The translations under genes and the position numbers were made by a program. Positions 22,680 to 33,959 of a stretch of DNA of 64,000 bases are shown here, piece by piece. This DNA comes from Acheta domesticus. Its lineage: Eukaryota; Arthropoda; Insecta; Orthoptera; Gryllidae. Every line of letters begins with the position of its first letter. Positions within the stretch are counted from its first letter, which is position 1. The DNA lies in NCBI GenBank assembly GCA_031308135.1, contig JAHLJT010009419.1, positions 64,438,723-64,502,722 on the forward strand, given 5' to 3'. The notes beneath the pieces are model-generated. The model did not search any database and was not told where the DNA came from. It was given only the letters and a program-made list of their open reading frames with translations.

Positions 22680-23270
22680 GTTATCTCCGCCGGTGCGTCA
22701 CAAGTAGGCCACAAGAACCCTGGGCGGCCAGTGCACCGCTGCACCCAGATCCTCGCTCTCCGTGAGTGACGGCGGCGGGGCCTTCGCTCGACATGCGTCG
22801 TCCTGCGAGTCCAACGAAAGTCCTACGGCGACCGGACGCAGGCAGGGGGATGGGGGTGGGGTGGGGGCCGGACGCGGAGAAGGACGCCGTCCATCCCGCG
22901 GTGACCGCCGTCGCAAGGGACGACGCCCGCCGGCCGCGCCGCGCCGCGCCGCGCCGCGCCGCCGCGCCGCGCCGGGGGCGGGGCCTTGCCGGAAGCAGCC
23001 ACTCTGCCCGGGGACACGCGGTCCGGTGGACGACAGACACCGGAAGGGCCAGCCCCTTCAACTTCGCTGTTTGCCTCACGCACCGACAGGCCTATGCGGT
23101 GGAGTTTCTCTACCTTGTTCATGTCACGGCGGCTGAGGTGGCTCAGGACTACAACTGTTCCCGCTGCAGCGTCTCTGTCCAAGACATTGCAGAGTTCGGG
23201 TCCCAGCTAGCTGAATTCAACCGCTGTCTGTATGAGAACTCTAGAGATCTGCTGCTCTGATAGGTAGCTA
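22680..23270. other. GC/CpG island
   Basis: An abrupt GC-rich block in AT-rich DNA, with a (CCGCG)-type simple tract at about 22934-22980 and G-runs at 22845-22870. Such islands mark promoters or first exons in some insects but can also be repeat-derived. Many overlapping frames occur on both strands because of composition, and none has a recognised domain in the GC core. Confidence 0.6.
23090..23260 (+). CDS. Possible terminal exon at the edge of the GC island
   Basis: An acceptor-like pyrimidine-rich sequence ends 'caccgacag' at about 23090. It is followed by an open frame AYAVEFLYLVHVTAAEVAQ..., with a CSRC pair and ...QLAEFNRCLYENSRDLLL before a TGA at 23258-23260. Composition here is balanced rather than extreme, unlike the island core, and third positions look codon-like. 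I do not recognise the protein and no partner exon is identifiable. It may equally be chance or lie inside a repeat. Confidence 0.25.
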   Translation, partial: AYAVEFLYLVHVTAAEVAQDYNCSRCSVSVQDIAEFGSQLAEFNRCLYENSRDLLL

Positions 23271-23936
23271 TCTGTGATTTTTGCAGGTGAATACGGGAGC
23301 TGTACCCTAGCGTGAAGGTTCTATTTTTTCCTTTTAGTGAATGAGGTTCATTATTTTAAAAAAATTGGGTTGACCCCGGGTTTAGGGTGGCACGATTCCT
23401 TTGGTTTCTTTTGTGATTCATTTGCTCTCGTGAATCACCCGCCACGTTCACTTTCAGTTCACTTCAGAACTGGCGAAAAATTATGTTGGCATTGACTAGC
23501 TTTGACGGGTCAAAGCATAAATATACCCGAAATGACCATGCGTCAAAGCCATATGAATATGTACATTTCAAATTTACGAACAATTTCTTCTTCATCACGA
23601 CACTTTTAAAATATCACTTCACATTGAAAATTACACTTCACAACACTTTTTTTAAAAATGAAACTTGTTTCTATGCTGCTTTGCTTGCTGCTTGAACTCA
23701 AATATTAATATTGAAATGGTTTTGGATTTAAAAAAGCCTTCTCGTAATATCACATTCAGTTGTTTCTGTAACAACAAAATTATTTACTTTACTCTTGAAT
23801 GCGATTCAATTACGCGAAGCATTTGTGGTCGTAGGATTACGTGTTTTTTCGTATTTCAAGACATCCTTTTAATAGATTTTATGTGTCTACCGTGATGGAA
23901 GATGTAAATGCAGGATTTATTTAATGATTTCTTTAA

Positions 23937-24560
23937 CATATTATGTAGTATTTGCTTTAAAAATAGACGAGTTGTTTTTTAACTGTTAAAATGGAGGATT
24001 TGAGAGGTGATAGTCTCTCAATAATAAAAATGTAAGTAGCATGTGTTTGTGAAATATAATTGATTTTAAATATTTATTTTATTAGCATAATGAACTTACA
24101 AGTTAATGTTTTATTTCTTATTGATTTTTTAAGCTTCAGTTCGTAAAAAGTACGTATTTTTTCAGAAACAAGCTTGACGGTTTTTCGTGTTATAAGGGTG
24201 TAATTCGTGCAGAGACACTACACTAATTTTCAGTATTACTATGGTAGTGGTAATACTATTAAAATTGTATAATTTCAACGACAATGTGAGTTGATTTTTT
24301 TTCTTTCAAAATATCGCCTTTTTAACATATTAACTAGAATTGGTTTGAAAAACAGACGAGTTGATTTATTAATATTAAAATGAGGGGTTTGGGGGGCAAT
24401 AGCCCCCCAATAACAAAAGGTTAAAAGTAGCATGTGTTTGTAAAATAGAATTTATTTTAAATATTTCTGTTTGTGGTGTTAGCATAACAAAGTTTACTGT
24501 CTGGACAAGTTTTTAGAGTAAAAATGGGGGGTTTGAGGGGCGATATCAGAACGATAGCAG
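23937..24560 (+). repeat. Diverged tandem repeat of about 390 bp with a conserved hairpin
   Basis: Unit 1 (from about 23937) and unit 2 (from about 24327) share 'ttaacatatta', 'agacgagttg', 'ttaaaatg(g)agg', 'agtagcatgtgtttgt(a/g)aaata' and 'ttttaaatatttttagcataa'. A third partial unit begins near 24510 ('aaaatggggggtttgagggg'). Each full unit has a hairpin after 'gg(a/g)ttt': TTGAGAG/CTCTCAA at 24000-24021 and TTGGGGGG/CCCCCCAA at 24389-24410. It is non-coding; family unknown. Confidence 0.7.
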
Positions 24561-24814
24561 AACATCTAATGGTCTGTCTTTCAATACGTCCACATTTCAT
24601 CTGAATATCAATACATCCAACTTTACTGTGTATCAATATGCGCGCATTCCGTCTACACTTCAAAACGTCCAACTTCCCGTCTGCTTGTTTATTTCTCACT
24701 GATTTGGTCGCTTGCTTTTGCCTGGGTGTTCAACACAACATCAGTCCAAGGCGCCCGTGTGCACACAAGGAATATCTTCTGAATGAATATACATTCTCCG
24801 TGCCATGTTGACTC

Positions 24815-25075
24815 GTTACACTAGCAAACAGGGTACGACCGCGAGCGATCTTTCCTTCCTCATCACTGTCCCCTCCTATTCCCTTAGCATTATACACACA
24901 CACCCACATATGTCAGATAAGTCAGAAGTTTAGAGCATGTCCGGGCTGGGGGGATGCCTCGACTGAGACACCAGGATGAGGAAACTCTAGCTTACGTGGT
25001 AGTCACCGCCGGATCTCACTGTCCACAAGGGGTGACAACGCCACTTCCTGGGACTACCATGCACTACTCTTACTC
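24815..25075 (+). repeat. SINE family 1 (copy 3, 5'-truncated)
   Basis: Starts with 'gtacgaccgcgagcgatctttccttcctc' and continues with the tail blocks 'catgtccgggctggggggat' and 'gtagtcaccgccggatctcact', in the order seen at 54460-54680. The tRNA-like head is missing or not recognisable. Confidence 0.65.
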
Positions 25076-25079
25076 AAAT

Positions 25080-27920
25080 GTAAATTATTGTAGATAATAA
25101 AACAAAACATTTTTGTTGATTTTAATATTTAAAAAAAATTCCGTATGGATATATACCGAAAGCAATTCGACAATTTGAGCCGCGTATTTACCCAACATTA
25201 ACACAAAATCATTTTCATCATCAAAACGGCATTGCAATTTATTTTAACTGTCTGAAAACACAAACTAAACAACATATTGCATTAATTTGGTATATACCAA
25301 TTGGTTGCTAATTTTATAAACAAATTAGTCTTCATCCAACATCGTATAATTATATAAAATAATATTTTAAACGTGACGAAATAACGAAAACTGAATTAAA
25401 TACAAATAGTGAATTCTCAGCATTTAAACGACACTCTAATAATACAACTCAATCCAGCAGGAATTTTTACTCTGGATCTGCATTATATATTTTTTTGTAT
25501 AGATTTCATACATTTTTATCGAATTATCTCAATCCGATATAAGAAAATCCAGATCTCAAAATGTTAAGATCAAAATATTTTAAAACAATGTTCTTACAGA
25601 ATTGTGTGTGGCTTTTGAATTTGAACTTCCTGGAGGATTAAAATGACTTTGAACATATAAAAAAGGTAAATCGCACAATAAAATTCGAATCGCATTTCAG
25701 TAAATTAGTTAAAAGTTAACGAACGTGAGTAGGAGTTTTGAGTTAGCAACTGTTATCGGAGATCGTACTGTTGCGCCGTTGACGAGCAATTCTTTCCAAT
25801 ATTCTCCAAAGAAACTATTAAAAAATATTTGCTTAAATTGTTTGAGCTGGCTCTTCAGAAACCGATATGACTTGCGCCAGCACTAATCTACACTCTGGAG
25901 TATGAGGTACAATTTAATGCAATGTCAATGCGATCTTCTTAATATTGTGTCAAGGCGCCTGCGTATTACTGTCTACCCGTGTGGTTGAAGACACAAACCT
26001 TTAAAAAATTGAGGGTCGCTGGAAATCCCGAAAGAAAACAAATATTTACTTTTTCTACACGTGTCAAATTAGTAAATTGTGTACCAAAATAAAAACAAAG
26101 ACAATGTTGCTCACCGATTAAATATTCAAACTCTCAAAAACGTAACAAATAAGTGAACACCCATGAATGTTAACGAAATGTCTTCAGATATAGCGTAGTA
26201 ATTACGTTGTTACCAATGGTCAGTTTTCAAACAACACTGTAAAACGCAGTAGTGCAGTCGGTTGCCCCAATTGCTCGTTGCTCAACTCACCACGAAAAAC
26301 CGCTGACCGTGATGCCCGCTAGTTGAGTTGCCTTCCCCGAAGCACAAGAGTTGGGTGCAGGGGTACCGTTGCTAACAATTAGACGTGGACAGCTACTTCA
26401 ATTATTAGAAATAGACATCATTCACAGTTTCTCTACATCTAATTCGATCATCGCAGTGTCTTAAAAAAGGAGACAATATAAATTTGTTATTAAGTGACTA
26501 CGGAATATTATTTTCTCCTTTTTTATTTATTATAAACATTTTCAGGTTTTAGAAAGTTACTTCACATACTACATTTGTATTGTTGGCTTAAAATAATCTT
26601 AATACTAATTTTTCCTGAACATCTTTTGTTTTAAGTTTGATATTTCAAATGCAGTTCGACTATAATGTTAACAGAGACGTAAAAGAAGCGTTAGGAAGCT
26701 AAAGAAGCGTTGGGAAATGTATAATATCCGCATTAATTAATTAGTGAGAAATGGTTTCCCATTTTTTACCATTGTCCTATTTATATGCAGTGCATTTTGC
26801 GTTTTTTGCTCCTAATATTGTTGATTTTTCATCAATTATCAACATGCACGGTTTTTCAAAATTTTACCTGCTAAATAGTAATGGGTTGAATATTTTTAAC
26901 ACACTTAATAAATAATTATTTCTCAGTATTCCGTCTTTTTCTTACCCAAGGTACGCTCTGATAGAAGTCGGTACCTGGAATGTTCGTTTGTACCGGAACA
27001 ATCGTTTGTACCGGAAGGTTCCATCAGAATTTTTGTTTAAACCAAAAATAATATCATACATCATTTCAAGAAAATAAATAAATTATCATTTCATAGTAGT
27101 TATTTTGTAAAAACTAATTTTCTAAGATATGAAAACTTGACATGCCCAATGATATAATTTTTCTCCACTGACCTATTCATAGGCCAGCAACCATTTTAAT
27201 ATGTTAAAGTAAATATGTTCAGAAGTAAACGAATGTTATCAAGAGAGCCTTTTTTATGTTACTTGCAATGAAAAATAACCATTTTAGCGTATCATAAAAA
27301 GATAGGTAAAAAATTGGTTAATGAAGATTTTCTTTATTTCGTTCTTTTAACTACTAAGTTAATTAACTTCTTTTACCTTGCCAACGTTTGTATCCTATAT
27401 TGTACAAATTTCCAGTGACAGATTCCTGTAATATTGTAATAAGTTTCTTTATTCTGGTGAAAGTAAAGGTCATAGTGCTACATATTTGTTCCGTGAGTTC
27501 TATTCACTAATAACATCATTTTCTGTCAAGTAATATAAAATCACTGTGATTTCTCAGTGAAATAGTGTAGTTGCCTTAGTAACTTAAATATTTAATAATA
27601 TTAAACTATTAGTGCAACATCAGCACATACTCCCACGAATTATTTCTAACTTCCGAAATTTTCAAAAATTCAGTTCAACGAAACTGATATTTTGAAGTTT
27701 TGTTTGCTCTGAGTTACAAACTTTGAAGAAAAAATTGGATGTGTTTTTGAGAATTTTTATACAAATTTCATTTACTTTCAACGACAATTATGCGAAAAAC
27801 TCTCGTTTTTCAAACAAGTATACATGACCTTATTTATTGTGACATACCAACATGTCACATATTTTATGCATTAATATCTGTCGTAAATTGGGTAAATTAC
27901 AATGGTAAACATATAGAATT
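25080..27920. other. AT-rich non-coding stretch
   Basis: No gene recognised. At 26968-27022 'gttcgtttgtaccggaa' is followed by 'atcgtttgtaccggaagg', a short direct repeat between rough inverted 'ctgatagaa'/'ttccatcag' arms. Confidence 0.5.
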
Positions 27921-27924
27921 ATGG

Positions 27925-28785
27925 CGCCCTAGTAACGGCAGTCAAGTGGTTGTCAAGGTCAATAAACTTCAATCGGGCCTTAAACCTGAGGGGTGCGGCT
28001 ACCTGATAGTGTAAGCGGGGAAGAGATTGGTTGAAAAAGCAATGACAGTCTAGGGCGTAGCTAGTCGATTTGGTAATCAATTGAGGGATTGGCCAGGGGG
28101 AGAGTGACAGTCTATTCATGACGGAAGTGCGTCCTTTTTTTTTGCTGGTAAAAAACGGTCGAGAAGATAGGCCGAGTTTTGAAGGGCTGAAGAGAAAGAT
28201 TTTTTTACATTCGGACATAGGCCTTGGTGCTGTGCGGGTCGCCCGCGGATAAATAATGTTATGAGATTGGGACTTGTAAATTTCTCTTTAGAATGAATAG
28301 TTCTCGGACTCTGAATTTTTGTGATGTGTGGAAATTAGAACTTGTAAGACTTTGAGAATTCTTCAGTGCGACGAATGGAACTTAAACTTTGAACTCATAC
28401 GAATTCGTTTGCAACAGGACTCCGAATATTTGTTAATAAGCAATAGTTTGTGGAACTTTAATATTTTGCGTCACGTAGTCGGGAAGAACTGGGAACTTTC
28501 GTAGTAAATTGAATTAGAACGGTCAGATATTTGAGGTGGTGAGGGTTGGTGACTCGACGGCAGTTGTGAAGAGTAGAAGAAAAGAAGGTGGTATTTGGAC
28601 TTGGAATTCTCGTCACCGGATGAAGAGAGAAACTGGTTCTGCGGGCGTCATCGAACAAGAGCGCGCGAAGACGGGTACTGCAGTACGAGGTTCAGAAAGG
28701 TCATGACAAAAAGAACATTCTGTATTGTTATTATTTTTAAGTAATAATTTTTGCCTGTCAAATTGAATAAACCGTTAAGTTTCTT
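27925..28785. repeat. Candidate dispersed repeat or solo LTR
   Basis: A GC-richer block starts at 'gcgccctagtaacggcagtcaagtgg' and runs through 'ggccttggtgctgtgcgggtcg' to an AT-rich end with 'gaataaaccgttaag'. The layout (long non-coding GC-richer body, polyadenylation-like AATAAA near the right end) suggests a solo LTR or non-autonomous element. I found neither TG/CA ends nor a target duplication. The 99-codon minus frame at 27919-28218 has no domain. Confidence 0.3.
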
Positions 28786-29137
28786 TTGAAATAGAAAAGA
28801 TGATTTTTCATTTGGCCAATTCCAGTTAATAAGAAGCTAAACATAATTTTTAAGATTCCTCGCCACTCTGTATAGATGGCAGATCGAATAAGCGGCTGTC
28901 AGTAGGTAATGGCGATTATTTCTTACGGAACCCATCGGCCCAACTAGCCGGATATTTATTCCATTTTAGATAGCAGTTGAAGTGTTAATTTCAATAATAA
29001 TAAACGTAACCTTTTCCTAGCGCCCATATTTAACATAAATTCGGAACGGGTTACGTCGAAACAATCGCCCAATCATTTTTATATAAGCAGTTTGTGTGCA
29101 AGGGCAGGACATTTTAAAATTGATAATTGTTTTAGAT
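28786..29137. other. Non-coding spacer
   Basis: Mixed composition with no gene or repeat edge recognised. It ends in 'ttttagat', the left target duplication of the hAT element. Confidence 0.5.
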
Positions 29138-30436
29138 CAGGGCCGCTCAACTATTTGCTCCGAGGAGGAGCCTCCGGTTGCTCTTTTCTCTTTCGCCGCA
29201 GAAAGAGCAAATGACGTCATCAAATATCGATCGGCGGCATGTGGCACAGTGGGTCGCGTCGTATTTCTACGAGGTATTTTCCGTTGTTCGGAATGAAAAA
29301 ATCTCACAGCTCTGGGAAAGGATATTACGATAGAAAACACAATAAGATACTTTTGTAACATTAATTGGAACAGTTTCTAGATATAAACGTATTAGTGTAA
29401 TTTGGAAAATAAAAAACGACAATTTGCAATGCAGCATGGAAAGAAAAGTATCTTTTTGTAGATTGCGCCGGCAATGCCAATTGTTTAGTTGCACAAAAGT
29501 GCTCAATAACATAAAGAAATTTAATAGCGGTGACATCACAGTTTATCATGCTGCTGAATATGAAAAGTATTATAAAGGTTGCACAAAAATGTGATTAAAT
29601 AAACTAGTAATAAAAATACTAAAAGTAAAGGAAATTAAAATTAAAAAATGAAGTTGATTGCAAAATCAAATACTCTTATTACACCTTTTAACTGTTTTTT
29701 TCTCGCAATATACTTTCTATATTTGGAAGAGATGACGTGATGTTATTGAGCCGTAACATGCATTTTAGATTGTGATCTGTAATTGTACTTCTCATTGGAG
29801 ATTTACAAAGTTTCAAAGCAGCAAAAAATTGCTCACAGTTGTGTTGATCGAAACGTACTTAACAATCGAGCAGCATTACGATGCAATTTAGGAAAACGGT
29901 TTTGTGGGAAGTTCTTTTCCTAAACGCTCACGTTGTAGTATGGATATGCAAAAAAATTAAGCTCTTTTGTATTGTATTTTACCTTTTTGTATTTGTATTT
30001 TACTGTCAAAACAAATAAGAACATCAAAATACGTCCAAAACTTACTTCTAGTGAGACATTGTTTTTCAGAACACTGAAAACTTCCTTTTGTTCTTCTTCA
30101 GCGTACTTGTCATTTTCATCAGCATGATTAAATGTATAATGTCTTTGCAAATTAAACTTTTTCACGTGATTGAACCCTTTATGTAAACTAAACCTTTGGC
30201 ATAGCTGCCGTAGTCGGCGAAAAGATACTTTTCTTCTCATACTGCATTGAAAATTGTCGGTGTAGATGCTCTGGTCTGTGAAGTTCTCGCCTCAACTTCC
30301 ATGTTTCCGCGACTGGAGTTACCGGGACACTGTGACAGTGGTTATCGCAAGGCGCGCAACGCTCGGGCTCCGGTGTCCCGCTCCCGGCTGACAACACGGC
30401 TCCGCGCTGCCGATTTGCTCTGCTTGAGTGGCCCTG
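29138..30436 (-). mobile_element. hAT element, deletion derivative, with perfect 8-bp target duplication
   Basis: Ends are inverted repeats: 'cagggccgctcaactatttg' at the left, and the complement of 'gctctgcttgagtggccctg' at the right, which gives CAGGGCCACTCAAGCAGAGC. Both flanks carry 'ttttagat' (29130-29137, 30437-30444), an exact 8-bp duplication typical of hAT. On the minus strand, 30240-29920 encodes a relic of the N-terminal part of a ZBED/GTF2IRD2-like transposase (GFNHVKKFNLQRHYTFNH, with HADENDKYAEEEQKE and VLKNNV). The DDE catalytic domain and hAT dimerisation domain are not recognisable in the 1.3 kb, so it is internally deleted. Confidence 0.85.
29920..30240 (-). pseudogene. Remnant of hAT (ZBED/GTF2IRD2-like) transposase N-terminus
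   Basis: About 106 codons. FSLHKGFNHVKKFNLQRHY-TFNH matches the second half of a BED-like zinc finger in this hAT group (the final His spaced after the KKFNLQRHY strand), followed by the charged EEEQKE-VFSVLKNN helix. The first cysteine pair lies outside the frame or is lost. It ends in unrelated residues, so it cannot make an active transposase. Confidence 0.5.
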
Positions 30437-30444
30437 TTTTAGAT

Positions 30445-31390
30445 AAATTTATAGATAAAAATATTATAATAACATTGAAAAATAATGAAACTATATGATT
30501 CTTTGAGTTTTGCTTGCAAAAATTGGAGAAGAAATTTGCAATACATCTAAAAATACGTTTTTGGAAAAAGTGAGTTTGGGAAAGAAAACCCACAACAACA
30601 ATTCGTAATCTTATATAATAATATTGAAAAAAGCTGGTTTCTCATGTGGCTTCAAAAGTCCTTGAACTATTCTTAGATCTGTATTTGAGGTTTGGCGAAT
30701 AGTGGTGGGGGAAACTCATCGGTCAGCAGTAAACGCAAAAGAGAGGTCAGGAAGGGGATTGCTCCTGGTTTCCATTCATCCTCTCATATTTTGTGCGAAT
30801 CTCAAAATATAGAACAAACTGTAACATCAGATGTATATCAAAACATAAAACGTATCCCAACCAAAGCTATGAACTTTCAGTTAAAGAAAGAAAACCAAAG
30901 CTCAAGAAAACGTAAACAGATTGGGCATCACAGTTTTTAACTGGTTTTGACGTTAAATATAGGGAAAAAACCTTTTTTAAATTGACTACAAAATGTAAAT
31001 GTGAACATTGTTTATGAGGTTGTTATTATTTACGTTTCCATGAGAATGAAGATTGCAGCCTTATCAACAGGTACCGAAACTATACTGCGTATGAAGGGGG
31101 CTAAATTATTAGATTATTTTTTCTTGATTCTCATAACAAATTATCTGTTAGTTACGAGAAGCACCTCACAAAATAATTTATTTGAAGCGTAATGGCTGTG
31201 TTAATGGTAATGGAAACATATCCATAGTTAATGGTATAATAAGACACGATAAATAAATACATAAATGTACTAAAGATAATGATTCCCTCACCTTATTGTA
31301 GCAGACTGGTTACGTACAGTATTCTGTAAACTGTTTTCTAACAAGTTTTGATAGGTGCTCGCAGTCGATCACTGACCACTGACGTTTCAT
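30445..31390. other. AT-rich non-coding stretch
   Basis: No gene. A frame of 82 codons at 30692-30940 is basic (SSKRKREVRKG...), but I recognise no domain and the composition is not clearly coding. Confidence 0.4.
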
Positions 31391-31394
31391 TAAT

Positions 31395-32820
31395 CCAAAC
31401 TAGTTTAATTCTTCATTTTCACTCTCATCTACTTCTCATCATCGCCTTCGCCCTTGCTGTAGCTCTTGTTTTACCCTGGCACCCACTCTTTCTGCTCCCT
31501 TCCATTGCTTCCCTTAGCCCTCAGCCTCAACTTTACTCCCTCACCCCCCACAAACTCTGACCCTCACTCTAGCCCTTACCCGCTCGTTACCTTGTCCTTC
31601 ACGTCTTTCGCCTATACGCTCCCTAACTCTTCGCCTTCCCACGTTGACCACCGTGTCCACCTCATCAGCGTGCCACTATCACCATCACCTCAGCCCTTGC
31701 GAAGCCCCGCCCTCGTTCTCGCTCTCGCTCCCGCACTCATAACCTTTTTTTCCGTGGCGCCGTTCGTGCTTCCTGACAGCCCTCTCCCTTGCTCCTCTCC
31801 TCCTCACCCTGGCACCCACTCTCCTCAATCCCGCTGTCACTCACTTCCTCGCTTCTCTTACCTTTGCCCCTACCCTTCAACGTCCACAAATTCTCACCCT
31901 GTCTGTAGCTCTCACCTGCGCTCTCCCTCGCCATCCACCTTGCTCTCCAACGCCCTCCATCTCTGACACTTGTGCCCTCACTCCTTATTCACATTTGCTT
32001 TCCACCTTCCTGCCCTCTACTCCTGGAGCCTCCGTCTGTGCTTCCTGAGAGCCTTCGCTTTTGCCCTCGCCTTCATTCTTGCCCTCACTCCAGCTCCCAA
32101 CATCTTCATTCTCACCCAATCTCCTTGTTCCCCTTATGTATGTCACTCACTCTCTTCCACATTGCTTATCATTTTCCTCAGCCCGCCTTCACTCTTCCGC
32201 CCTTGCCACTCCTTCGTTCCCGGCCTCGCCGCTGGCGCCACTTCCGCCTCCTCAGAGCCTTCGCTCCCATCATCCACGCTGGCACCCTCTCTCCTCGCCA
32301 TTGCTTACCCTTGCCCTCATTTCGCGCTTACTCCTCCGTACTCGGCACGCCCCTCGTTCTCGCCCTCTCCGTTGCCTGGGCTTCCTGAGAACCTTGGTAT
32401 TCTCCCGCTTCCCTCAACCCCACTGGCATCCACTCCTCCCCAACGCTTATTCTTGCCCTCAGCCTCGCCCTTAAATCTCCGCCTTCGCCTCTCCCGTCAT
32501 TCTCGTCTTCGCCTCTGATGCTGTCTGTCCTTCTTGAAAGCCCTTGCCATTGCCTTCCCTTCCCTTTCATCCTCTCCCTGGCTCTCATTCCCTTCATTCC
32601 CACTAGCACCCTCGCTATTCGCTTACCCTTGCCATCAGCCTCGCTCTCGCCCTCCCCCACCCTCACGTCTGCGTCCTCGCCCTCAGCGTCGCTTCTGCAT
32701 CCTGAGAGCCCTCTCCATTGCCCGCCGCCTCCCTCATTGCCTCCTGACCCCCCTCTCCGCCCGTCCTCAATCCTCACCATCACATACCATTGCCCTCAGC
32801 CTGGTCCTTACTGCCCCGCC
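31395..32820 (+). repeat. Pyrimidine-rich degenerate minisatellite
   Basis: The plus strand is strongly C/T-rich for 1.4 kb. A core like 'gcttcctgagagcc' recurs at 31768, 32040, 32246, 32380, 32529 and 32697 (gaps of 272, 206, 134, 149 and 168). Companion blocks are 'ggcgcc', 'tggcacccactctcctc', 'cttacccttgccctcagcctcgc' and 'ctcgttctcgccctc'. This fits an old, unevenly diverged tandem unit of about 135-170 bp. Long frames on the plus strand exist because purine-starting stops are rare; they read Ser/Pro/Leu-rich low complexity in all three frames and are not genes. Confidence 0.7.
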
Positions 32821-33150
32821 CTCGCCGCCGGCGCCGCCTCTGCGCCCGGGGAGCCTGAGGGCTATCGGCGGCGGCGGCGGCGTCTTCATTAATGCATTCC
32901 GGCGGGCGGGCGGGCGGGCGGCGCGGCGCGGCGCAAGGCATTCCGGCGCGGCCCAACCAGCCACCCAGCCAGCCCCGCCAGCCAGCGCAGCCAGCGCCCG
33001 GCCGCGCCTCCCGCGCCCCAGTAGGTTAGCTAACGGTGCCTGCCGGCGCGGCGAAGGCGACAATAAAACGAGCGGAGCAGACTGCGCGCCCCGCCCCTCC
33101 CCGCCTACCGGACGTTGCACACTGGGCCGAGCGGCGGCCGATCGCCTGCA
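32821..33150. other. GC island with short tandem tracts
   Basis: Contains (GGC)n near 32870, (GGGC)n at about 32898-32920, (GCGGC)n, and (CCAGC)-like repeats at 32955-32995. 'gcattccggcg' occurs twice (32893, 32938). Composition falls sharply to AT-rich after 33150. It could be a promoter; no exon is supported. Confidence 0.5.
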
Positions 33151-33743
33151 ATTTTCGCGCAAATAATTATGGTGTACATTTTATAAATAATTTTATAAAA
33201 TTTGCTTGGAAAACAATTACATTGTATTATGACACCATTCGTCTCAGAAATAATTTTGACATTACTATTAATAGAGAAATTCGAACTTGATGAAATAGTT
33301 CAAATTCTAAATTCACTGCCATATAAATTTTTGAATTTCTTTATTGACATTTTACCATCATTCGCGCGCGTTTGGGCATTTGGCCTTGTTTTAGACTACT
33401 GTCTCTCCCATCACCGCCACCCATGACCTTCGCTGTTCCTCCCGTTTCAAAAACGAGAGCGTCTAGAGCGTCTTTTAATTTTGGCACCTTTGTTACCTTT
33501 CATGACATGTTCGCTATACATTTCCAAATCAATTTTGCCGGCTGATTAAACAGAAATATAAAGAAATGTCTTCGAGAAATTAATGCAACATGTATGCGTA
33601 ATATTGCGTGCGTCTGGGGTGGAGTTACTGTTAACTTATCGATCTCATATTACTGTGTTTGCGGATTCTAAGCAGGACAAACTGGCCTGAGATGACTCAG
33701 GAACAACAAAAGTTTCCTTTGCAGAGTATCTGACTAGTGTTTA

Positions 33744-33744
<1 letters not shown>

Positions 33745-33836
<92 letters not shown>
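33745..33836. repeat. (AC)n(AT)n compound microsatellite
   Basis: About 14 AC units run into about 30 AT units ending at 33836. Confidence 0.97.
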
Positions 33837-33840
<4 letters not shown>

Positions 33841-33875
33841 TTTCACATATGTCCAATATTAAGTTTAGAGCTTAT

Positions 33876-33955
33876 TCTATTTGGGGCGGTGTCTGGCTGG
33901 GACAGGGGTAACATTCTGCCAGCTAACGTGTAGGCTAGTGCCAATTTTCACGTTC
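33876..33955 (+). repeat. SINE family 1 tail fragment
   Basis: 'ggggcggtgtctggctggga' and 'gctaacgtgtaggctagtgcc' correspond to the tail blocks seen inverted at about 985-1060. The head is missing; the upstream side is the microsatellite. Confidence 0.5.
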
Positions 33956-33959
33956 CAGT

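Noticed and set aside
30692..30940. Small basic protein with KRKR motifs
   Set aside because: Only 82 codons, with no recognisable domain and no expression or context support.
31466..33166. Several long Ser/Pro/Leu-rich frames in all plus-strand phases
   Set aside because: Pyrimidine-rich sequence contains few stop codons, so all three frames stay open. The underlying repeat unit explains them.
33745..33836. Long AC/AT run as a functional element
   Set aside because: It is an ordinary compound microsatellite and needs no further explanation.
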